This document shows, piece after piece, positions 51,501-63,500 of a DNA stretch of 64,000 bases. How positions within the stretch are numbered: the stretch's first letter is position 1; every line of letters starts with the position of its first letter. The notes beneath the pieces are model-generated. The model saw only the letters and a list, made by a program, of their open reading frames with translations. It was not told the origin of the DNA and searched no databases. The position numbers and the translations under genes were made by a program. Origin of the DNA: Holacanthus passer (Eukaryota; Chordata; Actinopteri; Pomacanthidae). The stretch spans positions 1,629,001 through 1,693,000 of the forward strand of contig JAFREQ010000165.1 in NCBI GenBank assembly GCA_025331565.1. The letters run 5' to 3'.

Positions 51501-52897
51501 AAAGACATAGTAAAATATAGAGATGTTTTTGTGTTTTTGTGTTCAGGGTTGAGTGGAAGGAGGAGGAGAGCAGACTGAGAGATAAAGTAAGTGCATTTCA
51601 GTCTCTGTGCACGTCCTACTGCGTCACACACAGACACTCTCCTTAACTGTGACTCATCCCCCGTGCCACCCCCCCACCCCATCACCCCCTTACCCCATGT
51701 CTGTTCAGTCTCCACGCAGAGCCAACAATCAATCTGTCAACGCTTTCTTTCTGTCTCTGCTTCACTCTCCACCTCAGCCCTCGGTCCCTCTGAAAAGTTT
51801 TGTCATTCTTTTCTAACTTTTCTTTTTTTTCTTCAGGCAAATCCCACCCAAGCCTCCTCCACCCATCTCCCCCTCAGGGCTCCTCAAAAACCACCATGAT
51901 GCCGTCAGTTCTTATGCAACCGCAGCCATGGTTGTCGGGGAAATAGCCCTGCAATGCAGCACAGTTATAAAATAGCAGCAACCGCTATGGGGGCTGCAGC
52001 TGAGACAAATGCTGCCACTTCTAGCACAGCTGTGTGGTTACTGCTCTGCACTAGTGCTGCTGAGAAACACTCTTTTTGACCATTCATTTACAAGTGTTTT
52101 TCTGTGGCAGACTGGGCACATGCCAAAAAGGAAAAATGCTTGTCATCAAGGTCAAATCAGTATAACCTTGTGGCAGGACTGTTAGATTCAGTACATCCAA
52201 CTCATGGGGTTCTTACATTCAGATCATTATTGAGATGATTTACTCTATATTAAAACATACATGATACAACATTTTAGACTCAACTAACAGAATCTGCTAA
52301 TCTGTCCTGAGCAAATGTGTTAATGTACTGATTGTTTTTTTTTCCTCTGCAGATTTAACATTTGAATGTGCCTCAAGGTTCATTTACTGTCAGCTCATAT
52401 ACAAACACTCACACACACACACCCACACACAGAGTATATGCGTTCCATTGTTTTCAGCACTGCCGCCAGGTTGTCACGTCTCCTGACAGAGCAAAGCTTG
52501 CCAAAATAAAGCAATACCACTTCCGTCCAAAATAAATGCTTGATGAGCCAAGCATTTGCTACATAATTATCTCAAGAAGGAAGCATTTACTTAGTATCTC
52601 AGTGGTCCTCTATTTATGTGCCCTAGAGCTCTGGTGTTTACACATGTACTAAGAGACTGATTTTCATTAGCTGGGAGGCACTAATAGAAAAAAAAATATT
52701 CACATCATATAATTACTGTCAGTAAAAGTAGCAATACCACAGTACAAAATACTGCATTGCAAGAAAATGTTCGACATTCAAGCTCTTACTTAAGTAAAAG
52801 AACAATTCAAGTATCCAAAAGTACTTGTTATGCAGAATGACCCCTTTCATCTATTTTGCATCATATTTTATAAACTGATTTTATAAACTAAAGTTTT

Positions 52898-52970
52898 GTT
52901 TTGCATGTAAAATCTGAATCTGTACAACTATAGATTGTTTTGCATGTAAAATCTGAATCTGTAAAACTAA
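52898..52970. repeat. 39-bp tandem duplication
   Basis: The phrase gttttgcatgtaaaatctga continues identically into atctgta and recurs after exactly 39 bp (units start at 52898 and 52937). Only a few differences separate the two units, so the duplication is fairly recent. Confidence 0.85.
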
Positions 52971-53169
52971 AGCTGTGAAGTAAATGCAGTGGTGTAAAAT
53001 TTACAATATTTGCATCTTGAATGTAGTTGAGTAAAATAGCATAAAATTTAAATACACAAATGCATCAATACAACCTAGACAATACAGAGTTAGGAGAGAG
53101 GATGGATCATGGAAAAAAAAAAATCTGGTATTTTGTATGTATTCATTTTCTATTGTTAACAGTTTTATT

Positions 53170-53490
53170 ATGAAGGGTCCACACACGTACATCCGGTCCT
53201 GCTCTCGCCCAGGTTTGACGATGCGAAGCCCCCTCGTGCCAGAGTCCAGATGCCCGTTAACGTTAGCGGGTAACAACTGGACACCCACAGCAGACGGGAA
53301 AGACGTGAATGTGTAGTTTCAACATGAGATGAAAGCAGCATCTCTGGATAATTCAAGGTAACTGTCACTGCATGAAAACCGGTAACGGTGTAACGGCCAG
53401 GATTGATAACTTAAGCTAACTGTGAGCTTTGCTTCAGTCGCTAGCTTTAGCTTCAACTTTTAGTGCTACGCCACTACGAAACGTTCAGTG
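53170..53490. promoter_or_regulatory. CpG-enriched block, possible distal promoter or untranslated exon
   Basis: Clearly more CpG dinucleotides than its neighbours (about 15 in 320 bp), with ttaacgttagcggg, a word of the type often seen near fish transcription starts. A possible plus-strand donor (aattcaag|gtaactg) lies near 53356. It could be a distal 5' untranslated exon of gne or an independent start site. No core promoter motif is decisive. Confidence 0.3.
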
Positions 53491-54670
53491 AACATATGAG
53501 GATGATTTGGGTCACAAACACCAGCAGTATAAACATTGATGTTGATGTAATAACAGTGGTGTTAATTCCTGGCCAGACTTGCTAACGGGATAGCAGGTCC
53601 TAGCATAACTTTGTAGCTATAGTCACATCTACTGGAAGGGAGGTTCGCCCGCTATTCATTTTCTATGGAGGTTTGCAAGGCATTGTGGGAACTGACCAGC
53701 GAGACAGTTTGCATAGAGTTGATTTTTTTCTTTGAACAGTGTGAGGGCTAAATTTCCGTCTTGATTCTGTGAAAAGCAGATAAAGAAAACAGGTTGTGGT
53801 GAGACAGGAAGTGTAGTGTTTACCTGCAGTGAATTGATGTCTGTGGAGGAGAAACACTTTGTTACACTTTCTAGGATCCCACAGGTGCAAACAAAAAAAG
53901 TCCTATACAAGCTATAGGTTTGAGCCAAAATACCAGAATCACTTTAAATTGGTCAGATGTTGCCTTTAGGTGCCTGTCATCACTAAACTTGACTTGACTT
54001 TGAAAGGAGTGATTTGTGTCACAGTGGTTGGAAATTGAACCTCTGAAACTTTTCTGGCTACACAAAAGTGTTTTTGTGCTGCAGCCTGAATGAGGAGAGA
54101 CTTGATTACAGGCTTGGATAAAGGTTAACTTCTGCAATATAATGCAGTGTGTGTAAAACTAGTTCCACTGTTATAATGGCCCTGTAACTGTAGACCACAT
54201 CATTTTCAGTTAATCCAGTATATATTTGTCAGTTCACATTTAAGTATATGGGTATGGACAAGACACCCAGGTGGTTTGTCATATCTAATATAATTAAGCA
54301 AATGGACCACCAGGTCAAATGTCTGTTTCCTTATAAAGGACATTAGATGGCAGTATCCCATCAACAAGGATATGACATACCTTCATTTGTATCTGCCATT
54401 TATAGAGCCCTCAACACTAACACTGTTTTTTTTATGATGCTTGATTGTTATCTTCTTGTTATCAGAACTTAAGTAAAGCAGATACCAGTCCTGAAAGTCA
54501 GAAATAAAATGTTCAATGAGGAAAGGAAGTGATAACTAAAATCACTCACAAGATAAGAGTACTAGAAATCAGGGAACAGGGAATTTGGTTTTAACAACTA
54601 ATTATACACTGGGTGGCAGTTTCTAGTTAGACGGTTTGAGGAGCTTAGGCTCTCACAAGTCTACCCTCTA

Positions 54671-54844
54671 TATATTTTGTAGTCTGTTTAATTTGATGGT
54701 AATCCTGTTGAGAGGCAGGCTTGGAGTAAAGTTCATGGCCCATTGCTTTGCTTGCTCTTGGACATCAACCCACTCTGTGAGATCAATGTTTAGTTTGATG
54801 TGGTATGATCTGTGTCCTTTTCGAACCAGGATGTCACAACTGTG
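54671..54844 (-). other. Unassigned 58-codon open frame
   Basis: On the minus strand, between TGA (54847-54845) and TAG (54670-54668), the frame reads with ordinary protein-like composition (VRKGHRSYHIKLNIDLTEW, then QAKQWAMNF and LPLNRITIKLNRL). Twelve more open codons precede the TGA. I do not recognise the family. It may be a transposon remnant, a gene fossil or chance. Confidence 0.25.
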
Positions 54845-55740
54845 TCAACACAGAGGGAAGTTACAGTCCATGTCTATTTTCATTTTTAAGTAATGAGTTA
54901 AAAACAGTAGCACTGTCAAGAAAGCCACATGGAAATGGCATAGTCATGGTGCTTCTAGCTTTTCTTCAAAGTGAATGTAAACCTCTTGGCCTAAGGGCAA
55001 CATTCAAGACTTGACTTGTTTTACATGACTGTTTTAAAGAGCTCCACAGAAAGAATTCCCCTCTGGACACGGAAACAGTCTTCATGCCTTTAAGGCCTTC
55101 AATCAAAAAAAAATCAAGGCCTGCATTTTGCATTATTACAAATGTCAGTGCAATTATGGCCATATGGCCATATTATGCTAATTTTCAGGTTCATATATTT
55201 ATGAACCTATATGAGCTGCTCACAGCTGTGCTGGTGTTTTTGGCTTCCAACTTTAGCTACACTTCTACTGTGAATATCACCAAAATAACTGTTAAATATA
55301 GTAAATAAATAACTGTTACTCTAAACCAAAAACTTCACCACTGTATATGTTCGAACAGGAATCTGATCCATATTAACCAAGTCTTCATATAACAATGGCA
55401 GATAATGAAGAATATACTCGGTTTCAGTGGGCGGCACAGGCACCTGTGTTTTCTGTGGCAGAGAGTAGCTCCCTTTGACTGAGACTTAAGGCTTTGTAAC
55501 TTTGCAGTCCTTTTACATGCACAAAAAAGCTATCCAGCACACTAAAGGAACGGGAAAAAACAAAAAGCTAAATATGGCCTTGGTAATAGTTTGTGCAAGA
55601 GATACATGATGTGAAATGCACATCATTCAGTACGCATCTTTAATTTTACTTTTTTAGAATTTCCCTGAAATGAATTGCCTTGGGCAAACAACATGGCAAA
55701 GCTGAACTCTTTTGCTAAATTGAGGAAGCAGAAGCCATAT

Positions 55741-56067
55741 TAGGGCTGAACAATTAATCAAAATTTTAGCAAAATCGCAATATTGCCAAGTGCAATTTCC
55801 AAATCACGGGAGCTGCAATTTTTGATGACGTTAAAATGTATCACAACATACCATTGTTAATGAAGCGTTGTGGTGCTACAGTGATGCCCGGGCCTGTGAA
55901 TCATATTCTCCAGATGTAAGGAAACATGCTAGTTTGATACAGACCTAAGCCAAAATCATATCATTTTTATATATTTTCAGTAAACAACATTTGTGACTCA
56001 TGTTGCAATTGCAATATCTGTCAAAATAATCACAATACATTTTTTTCCCACATATCGATCGGCCCTG
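55741..56067 (+). mobile_element. hAT-like MITE
   Basis: Begins tagggctgaacaattaatc and ends acatatcgatcggccctg, so the ends are imperfect inverted repeats (AGGGCTGAAC/AGGGCCGATC). The interior (aaatcgcaatattgcc, tgcaattgcaatatctgtc, aatcacaatac) is characteristic of abundant teleost non-autonomous hAT elements. The flanks agccatat and gcccatag match at 5 of 8 positions, as an eroded 8-bp target duplication might. No transposase is present. Confidence 0.6.
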
Positions 56068-57529
56068 GCCCATAGGCCTTTGAACTTCTTATATAAACAG
56101 AGAATGCTAGTGAGCCAGTAAACACTCCTGTGAATCAGAGACGTGGCAGACTGCAGTAGACTGCATCATTTTTATGGCTTCATTATAATTTGACCTCTGA
56201 CCACTGCTGTGTTTGATCACTGTAAGTCTTTTAGGGTTGTTAAAGACTAACGTTCTAACCAATGAGGTGAAGGCATACAGATGGTGCAGTTTATTAGTAG
56301 AGGGAAGACCAGAGTTCAACTGTGTTAACTCTTAACATGGTTAACCCTGTGTATGCTTATCTGTGTTGGTGGGAGTGTCCAGGTCTGGACAGAGACTGAT
56401 TGTAGCCGGGATGATTAAGACAATTAAAAAGATGACCAAACAATCACCTCTTAAAAATATATGGTCAAGAATTTTTTATTAACATTGTTTTCAGAACATC
56501 TCTTACGGTGCTTTATCAGACTATAAATAGATAAAGATAAAATAAACCAAGGCTGAAATAATGCAAACAATAGAAGCTGTAAAACACAGAACACACAAAC
56601 AGCAAAGTTTAGGGGGAAATGAAACACAATAAATGCATGAAGGCAACATAATAGGAAAAAACATGCTAGATGTTAGATGTTATTTATTACCTTAAGACAA
56701 ACCTATAGCCTTCTGGTTCATGCGTTGCATATTCATAAAACCAGTATATCCTCAGTGAGAAAACACTGGGCTGTCATTTATCAACAATGCTGGCTACTAA
56801 TGCAAACACAGAAAAAGGGTAATGGATCATAAACAATCCAGGAACCCAGCTGCTGTTGCAACTAATGCGGAGATACAGCATACACAGAATTTGAAAATTA
56901 GCAGGGGACAAGGTAGGCGATTGTTTGAGTCGTAAAATCCTGTCTCATAGTAACAAACCGTCGTGCAGTCTTTTGGTGCCTGATAAGCCCTTGGATTATT
57001 TAAACCGGACCTCCTGGATCATATCTCCTCACAGTACCTTTTTAATGCAGGGCTGTTTAAAACAAGAAAGTTAAAGGTAGAGCAGATTCAAAGTAATGAG
57101 TATGTACTGTAATAGCTGTTAATTAATAGGTATTGTCTATTTCTAAATGGTAATTGAAATATCAGTTATTGCTTTAAATTGCTCCCATGTTGTCACTTTA
57201 TACCTAATTGTCTTTATCTCCTGGTTGAATGTTTGGGACTGTTGTGTCATACATGATAAAAAAGGTCAAGATAGGGTCTGCAAAGATTATTTGTGTGCAT
57301 AGTGAATTTCAGACATTATAGAAACAGATACAAACACATTAAGCTGTGTTCTTCATAAAAATCAATGGTGATTTTGATGTATTTACTTCAAATGCTATTA
57401 CCATTGGCATTACCAGATACTTGCCCCTTTTAAAGACAGAATTTAAGGTAGAATACAGGCAAGATCACACTGGAAATTTTTCAAATTGCTTTCTGAAACT
57501 CTACAGATTCATCTGAAGCATGATGGTTC

Positions 57530-57577
57530 TGACATTTGTCATTGACATTTGTCATTTGACATTGACATTTATCATTG
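57530..57577. repeat. Short tandem array of a TGACATTTGTCAT-like unit
   Basis: About four imperfect 12-13-bp units, each nearly palindromic (TGACA-TT-TGTCA), roughly 350 bp before the gne start codon. Confidence 0.7.
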
Positions 57578-57679
57578 GAGATATGGATATGGAGACTGTA
57601 TAGATTGGTACAGGGACTCCCAAGATGATCTGATGTGCTGTCTGTGTAGCAGGATGCCACATGTACTCTCTTTCCTCTG

Positions 57680-57930
57680 CTCAGCCAATCATGAGCTTTA
57701 ATCCAAATCAACCCAGCCCCGGTCTCACACAGCCCCTCCCCCAGCTGTATGGCGCTGTCACCCCGCCTCTCTCTCTCTCTTCTTTTCTCTTTTCCTGTGC
57801 TGCTTGCTGGCTCGCACATGCCCTCCTTTCCTCTATTGAATAATGCGACCGGGGTAAACAGAGAAATAAAAAGATAGGATTGAAAAAAAAGCAGAGGCTG
57901 ATTTAAGCCGAAAATCTACAGAGGCGTGTG
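57680..57930 (+). promoter_or_regulatory. gne: Probable gne promoter and 5' UTR
   Basis: Upstream of the first gne coding exon are a CCAAT box (57685-57689), two GC-box-like words (cccctccccc 57733-57742; ccccgcc 57761-57767) and a long CT-rich initiator-like stretch (57764-57800). There is no TATA box at a convincing distance. GC content is above that of the flanks. Confidence 0.45.
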
Positions 57931-57969
57931 ATGGAAAACAAGCCGGGTTCTTTATGCATAAACCCACAT
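57931..57969 (+). CDS. gne: gne first coding exon (long N-terminal isoform)
   Basis: ATG begins MENKPGSLCINPH, then GTGAGT. Splicing in phase 0 to 60283 gives INPH|ELYY, paralleling QGPH|ELYF at the same junction of the longer human isoform (its first exon encodes METYGYLQRESCFQGPH). The shared Pro-His at the splice site and the phase are the main evidence. Confidence 0.72.
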
Positions 57970-60515
57970 GTGAGTCAGATGGCCTTTTTTTCCTCCTTCC
58001 ACCCTCATATTTTCCATCTTTATCTTCATATCCTTCCTTTCCTTCTCACTGTCTATCCTTACCTCTCTTTTATTTTGTCTGTTCGGTATATCTGTCTTCC
58101 TCTGTTGCCGAGTCATCCCTGCCTTTGCTTTCTGCATGCGTCCCTGCCCCCATACTATAACACTGGCTGCTGATGCTGTCTTGTGATGCTTGAGTAGAAG
58201 TCACACTGCTCAATGAGATTCAGGGTAAATCACAGGATTTTGTCCAAGAGGGTTATTTGTGTGACTTGGCACGTGAGAGTTGAAGAAAGGCACAACAACA
58301 AGGAGTCTTGTGTTGCTTATTATTATATATTAATATATATAAATATATATAATATATATATTAATATATATATTTGGAATTCGCTCTGTGCTATTTTATC
58401 TTTAAAGGTGTTGCTGCTGTTGAGTTTAGGAGGCGCCTATTTTAAAAAGAGGCTGTCCAAATACTGTCTTAACCTTCCTGTGGCTCATCTGTGAGTTTCA
58501 TGTTTCATATTTCAAATAAAGAAAGACATTGAAGCAGGGGGAAGAAGTTATAAAACCCAACTGAAATTACAAATCACATCCCTGTTTGCAGCCAAAAATA
58601 AGTGACTAATTGATAATTGAACTGAAGGAAAAAACAGGGACACAGTGTTTTGTTTGCAAAGTTATAGATGAATCTGGTTTGAAGGTGTAAGTAAACAAGC
58701 TATTATCACTGCAGTGGTATCTCATTTGTAAACCAACATAATATTGTGGTAATGTAAGAAATTTAACCAGAAATCCTGTTATATGTTGATAGTGAATGGG
58801 CCGTTCTGTGATTCTCCTTCATGAAATTATTTTCACTTTATTGTGTCGCCATTAAATTCTCAAGTTTGCAATCTGAGTGGTATGCCGATAATGGACTGAC
58901 CAGCAGGTCTGCCTGTCCAGTGCCTCTGACTTCTTGCTAACTGATCTGGGTACAATTTACCTATGTTTACTGGCCTGAGCCACTTAAGAAATGTCTGTAT
59001 TCTTCATCTCTCATGTCTTTATGTAGACTCCTGTATACCTTGAATAATGTAATCAATAATGATACAGTTAAGTCAAGTTTGACTGGGGTGAACAGCATTC
59101 AGGTGTTGCCATTGCCTTTTTGGTAATGTTGCCATAAGTGAGTGAGTATGTGCATGAATGAGGAAATGAGTGGCAAAAAACCCTGTAAAGCACTTTGAAT
59201 AAAAGCACTATATAGAGTAAATGTAGCCATTTGCTATTTACCATTTCTGATCTTAGTATCATGTAAAGCAGCTGACTCACATGACATAGCACAATCATGT
59301 GAAGAAGGCCTTTTTGAGTTGAGTTTTTCTATTCTCTTCTTTGATTAAGAGCTCAGTAATTTTCATGTTAATTAACTTAGTACACCTGTTTTTTTTCCTC
59401 TCCCTTTCTGAGTGTTACACAGCGCCTTGATTTTTTTTTGACATTTTTACATTTACTGTTCATTACATTGCATTTACTTAAGCCAAGTGGGTTGTTAGAA
59501 TATAAAATGCAAATAATACCAAGCACTGGAAACAGTATTACCAGCAGCATGGCCTGTGGTAAGTAATGGATCACTCCATGGAACACACGATGGAATTTAA
59601 CATTCATGTCACAGTGGGAGCTCTCTTTTTCTTGTAATCTTTGTTTATTAACTTGTTCTGGTGTCAATGACCCCTCCATTCCTATTCCCAGAAGTGCAAA
59701 GGCGTGAGCTCAGTTAGTGGCTGAGTCTAACCTCAGGAGTTTCTGAGTTCCTAGCACTCAATCCGTTCTGGAATTTGAGGTCCCTGTGATTTACCACATT
59801 GGCTTGAATATATGTAGTAACGCTGCATGTTATCTGGAAATGAAACCTGAAAATTAATTTGTTTTATATTTACAAACGATACTTTGAATGTTTGACTGGG
59901 AAAGTGCACCTGTCATAATGCATTCACAGCAGCAGATGGCAGCAAGTATTCGTAAAATGAGGAATCTCTTTTGAATGAAGGAGCTGTCCTCACTGAAAAC
60001 TTCTGCAGCCATTATAGTTTGGCCTTTGCCTCGCCATGCAAACCACTGTCCTACAGCATGTTTCTCACCTCTGAAAAATTATGTCAGCATGTGTTATTCA
60101 TGTAAAATACAAAACAGTTTTAGTGTAGTTTTGTTGTGTTTTCATGCTACAGCATCTGAATATTTGGAAAGCCCAAGTGAGTATGACCTGTGGGTGGGTC
60201 AGGGTATTGAAAATAATGGATAGTATTATGCTTTTCAAACTCAATACTGCATCTCACCCTCTCTTTTGTCCTTGTTTTTCAGGAGCTTTATTATATGAGA
60301 ATGCAAAGGGGCAGAGGAAAGATGGAGAGGAAACGGACAGAAGAGCAGAATCAGGTGTGGCTTTAGCTCTATATGAAAATGAGTTTATTTAGAACATTAT
60401 TCATTAGTTGATGAGAAGCAGAAATGCATATATGAAGCATTTATAAATAAATATGGTAATATTCCTGCGGACTGGGGTGGAATAATTATGTTCAGTCATT
60501 TGTATTAGAATAATT

Positions 60516-60571
<56 letters not shown>

Positions 60572-63500
60572 TGGTGGTGGTGGTGGTTACACTTCCATTT
60601 GATGTAGTGTGAGAAGAAGTTGAGGGTGTGTGTGGCAACATGCAACAGAGCGGACTACTCCAAGCTGGCCCCCATCATGTTTGGGCTCAAATCCCACCCT
60701 GATGAGTTTGAACTGGAAGTTGTGGTGCTTGGCTCCCATCTCATTGATGACTATGGGTAAGATCAAGGAGTAGTTTATAAATTATTATAAACAACATAAT
60801 CAATAATTGCCCACAGTTCAGTTGAGATATGCATTCATTATCAGCTCTACTCCTTTATTCAGTTTTTTTTTCTCACTTCTTGCTCTGCAGAAACACTTTT
60901 CGTATGATCGAGCAGGATGACTTTGACATCGGCTCCAAGCTCCACACCATTGTGAGAGGAGAGGATGAGGCCGCTATGGTGGAGAGCGTTGGGCTGGCAC
61001 TTGTGAAGCTTCCTGACGTCCTACAGAGGCTGCGGCCTGACATCCTAGTCGTCCATGGGGACCGTTTTGATGCGTTGGCTCTAGCCACTGCTGCAGCTCT
61101 GATGAACATTAGAATACTTCACCTGGAAGGAGGAGAGGTGAGCAGACAGGGCTCGACAATATCTTATTTCATGTTGCATGACTCACAGTATGCATACCAT
61201 TGTACTTTTTACAGGATATGTGGTTATACTTTTCTTACCTTTGCTCTTTAAAGTAGTAGAGTAGTGCATAACAAATCCTTAATACCTTAAAACAATGATC
61301 ATTTGATGCCCTTGTCTGTAAGACTTTCTAGTGTGCAGGAACTTTGCTGCTACTAATTGTTACGACAACAACAAATAGCATACAGCATGTCTTCTCTCCC
61401 TTGCTCCTTTTTCCAGGTGAGTGGTACAATCGATGACTCAATCCGCCATGCCATCAGTAAACTGGCCCATTACCACGCATGCTGCACACGCATGGCAGAG
61501 CAGCACCTCATCGCCATGTGTGAGGACCACTCTCGCATCCTGCTGGCTGGCTGCCCTTCATATGATAAGCTGCTGTCAACTCATCACAGAGAGGACTACA
61601 TGGATATCATCAAGAGCTGGCTTGGTGCGCAGGGATACCGAAATGGGACAGAAATAGAGTGTGCGACATCAGAGTATGTTTGTATGTCATGTGTGGGGTG
61701 TTTATTCATGTTGCAGGTGACAAGGTGCAGGATCGTGACTACATAGTGGCTTTGCAGCACCCAGTTACCACTGACATCCAGCGATCCATTAAGATCTATG
61801 GGCTGATGCTAGATGCCCTGCTGTCCTTCAACAAAAAGACCCTCATCCTCTTCCCTAACATTGATGCTGGTTAGTTTCACTTCCTGGTGGCTTTAGTCCC
61901 TTCTTGTTTTACCTGGCTATTTTTTCCTTGTGAGTGTTTTGCAAAAGTAGGATTACAAGGATCAAGACTTTTTTGGATTGTAGATTATTTTAAAATTTTA
62001 TTAAATGAATGAATAAACGGATCTCTGTCACTTGACCCACCCTATCCTATGTTAACAGGAAGTAAAGAGATGGTGCGTGTGATGCGAAAGAAGGGCATCG
62101 AGCAGCACCCCAACTTCCGGGCAGTGAAGCACATTCCTTTTGAGCAGTTCATACAGCTGGTGTGTCACGCTGGCTGCATGATTGGAAACAGCAGCTGTGG
62201 GGTGCGAGAGGCTGGGGCCTTTGGCACACCGGTCATTAACCTGGGAACAAGGCAAACTGGCAGAGAAACAGGTAGCTATGACAGAAAACAAGATTATATT
62301 TACCTGCTGCATTTGAAATGGTTGTGGCCCTGAATTCTTCTTTTAAACTAAATGATGGTTTCAACACTCCAAATTTCCATATGCATACTTTCCATATGCC
62401 ACTGGGAATTAACAGCAAAAGTTTTTAAATTTGTGATGTGGAACAACCAGGAAGGCTGTGAAAAAAATGCTGCTTAGGTGTGAAGATTAATTTTCTTCAT
62501 ATTAGCAATCCAAAACAAACATTATTCTGTGAAATGTATCTGCCTCAGGTTGTTTAGTTTAACATCTGTGTTGATGACATTTCCTTCTCTACCAGGTGAA
62601 AATGTTCTTCATGTCAGAGATGCCGACACTCAGAATAAGATCTACCACGCTCTGGAGCTGCAGTTTGGAAAAAGATACCCCTGGTATGATGCAATGTTCT
62701 GCCTGTCTGCCTCACTGGGCCTTTGTTCTTCAGTTTGTACTGAGAAATAAGGTTTCTGATTTCTGTCAACTAAGTCAGTCAGAGCTCTGCATTTCCATCC
62801 AAATCCAAAACTGACATGTGGTCAGTTTTAATATTATTATAGCAGGACTGGTGTCTATGAAGTCCGGAGCTCCACTGGCACATGCCAAAAAAGTTGTAAT
62901 TGCAGAAGTTGTAGTTTAGTACTAGGTATTTCCTTGTATAAGAAGTACTGCCTTAACTGTGTCTGCTGACAATTTAAAACGCAGATCTCACAGTATACTT
63001 TTCCACAACACTGTCTATGGAGAATATGGTTTAGATTACATAAACCTAAAATGGACACATAAATGAATGTTGCATACACCACAGGTTTATTGGACATTTA
63101 GTTTAACTGTAATTGGTTGGTTCACAGTAAATGTGTCGTGTGTGTTCTAGTCTAAAATTTTCATTAAAGAAATGAAATATTAAAGATAATGAGGATATGA
63201 AAGGTGTCCAGTCTTCCTACAAAGACACCAACTAGATTACTTTTCTAATTTCTGTTTCCCATCAGCTCTAAAATTTATGGTGATGGCAACGCAGTGCCTC
63301 GTATTCTCAAGTTTTTACGTACCATTGACCTGGATGAGCCCCTCCAGAAGACTTTCTGTTTCCCTCCTGTGAAAGACTCCATCTCCCAGGACATCGATCA
63401 CATCCTGGAGACACAGAGTGCTTTGGCTGTTGATCTGGGAGGGACCAACCTCAGAGTGGCTATCGTCTGCATGAGGGTAGGTTACATGAACTATCAAGTG

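Larger units (their letters stand above)
47570..53160. other. Gene-poor interval
   Basis: 5.6 kb of AT-rich sequence with a CA microsatellite (51472-51500), short CA runs near 52.4 kb, a 39-bp tandem duplication (52898-52970) and a strong-looking acceptor at 51838. No recognisable gene. Confidence 0.6.

Noticed and set aside
57928..58173. 81-codon frame continuing past the gne first exon
   Set aside because: Only the first 13 codons are exon; a GTGAGT donor follows and the rest is pyrimidine-rich intron.
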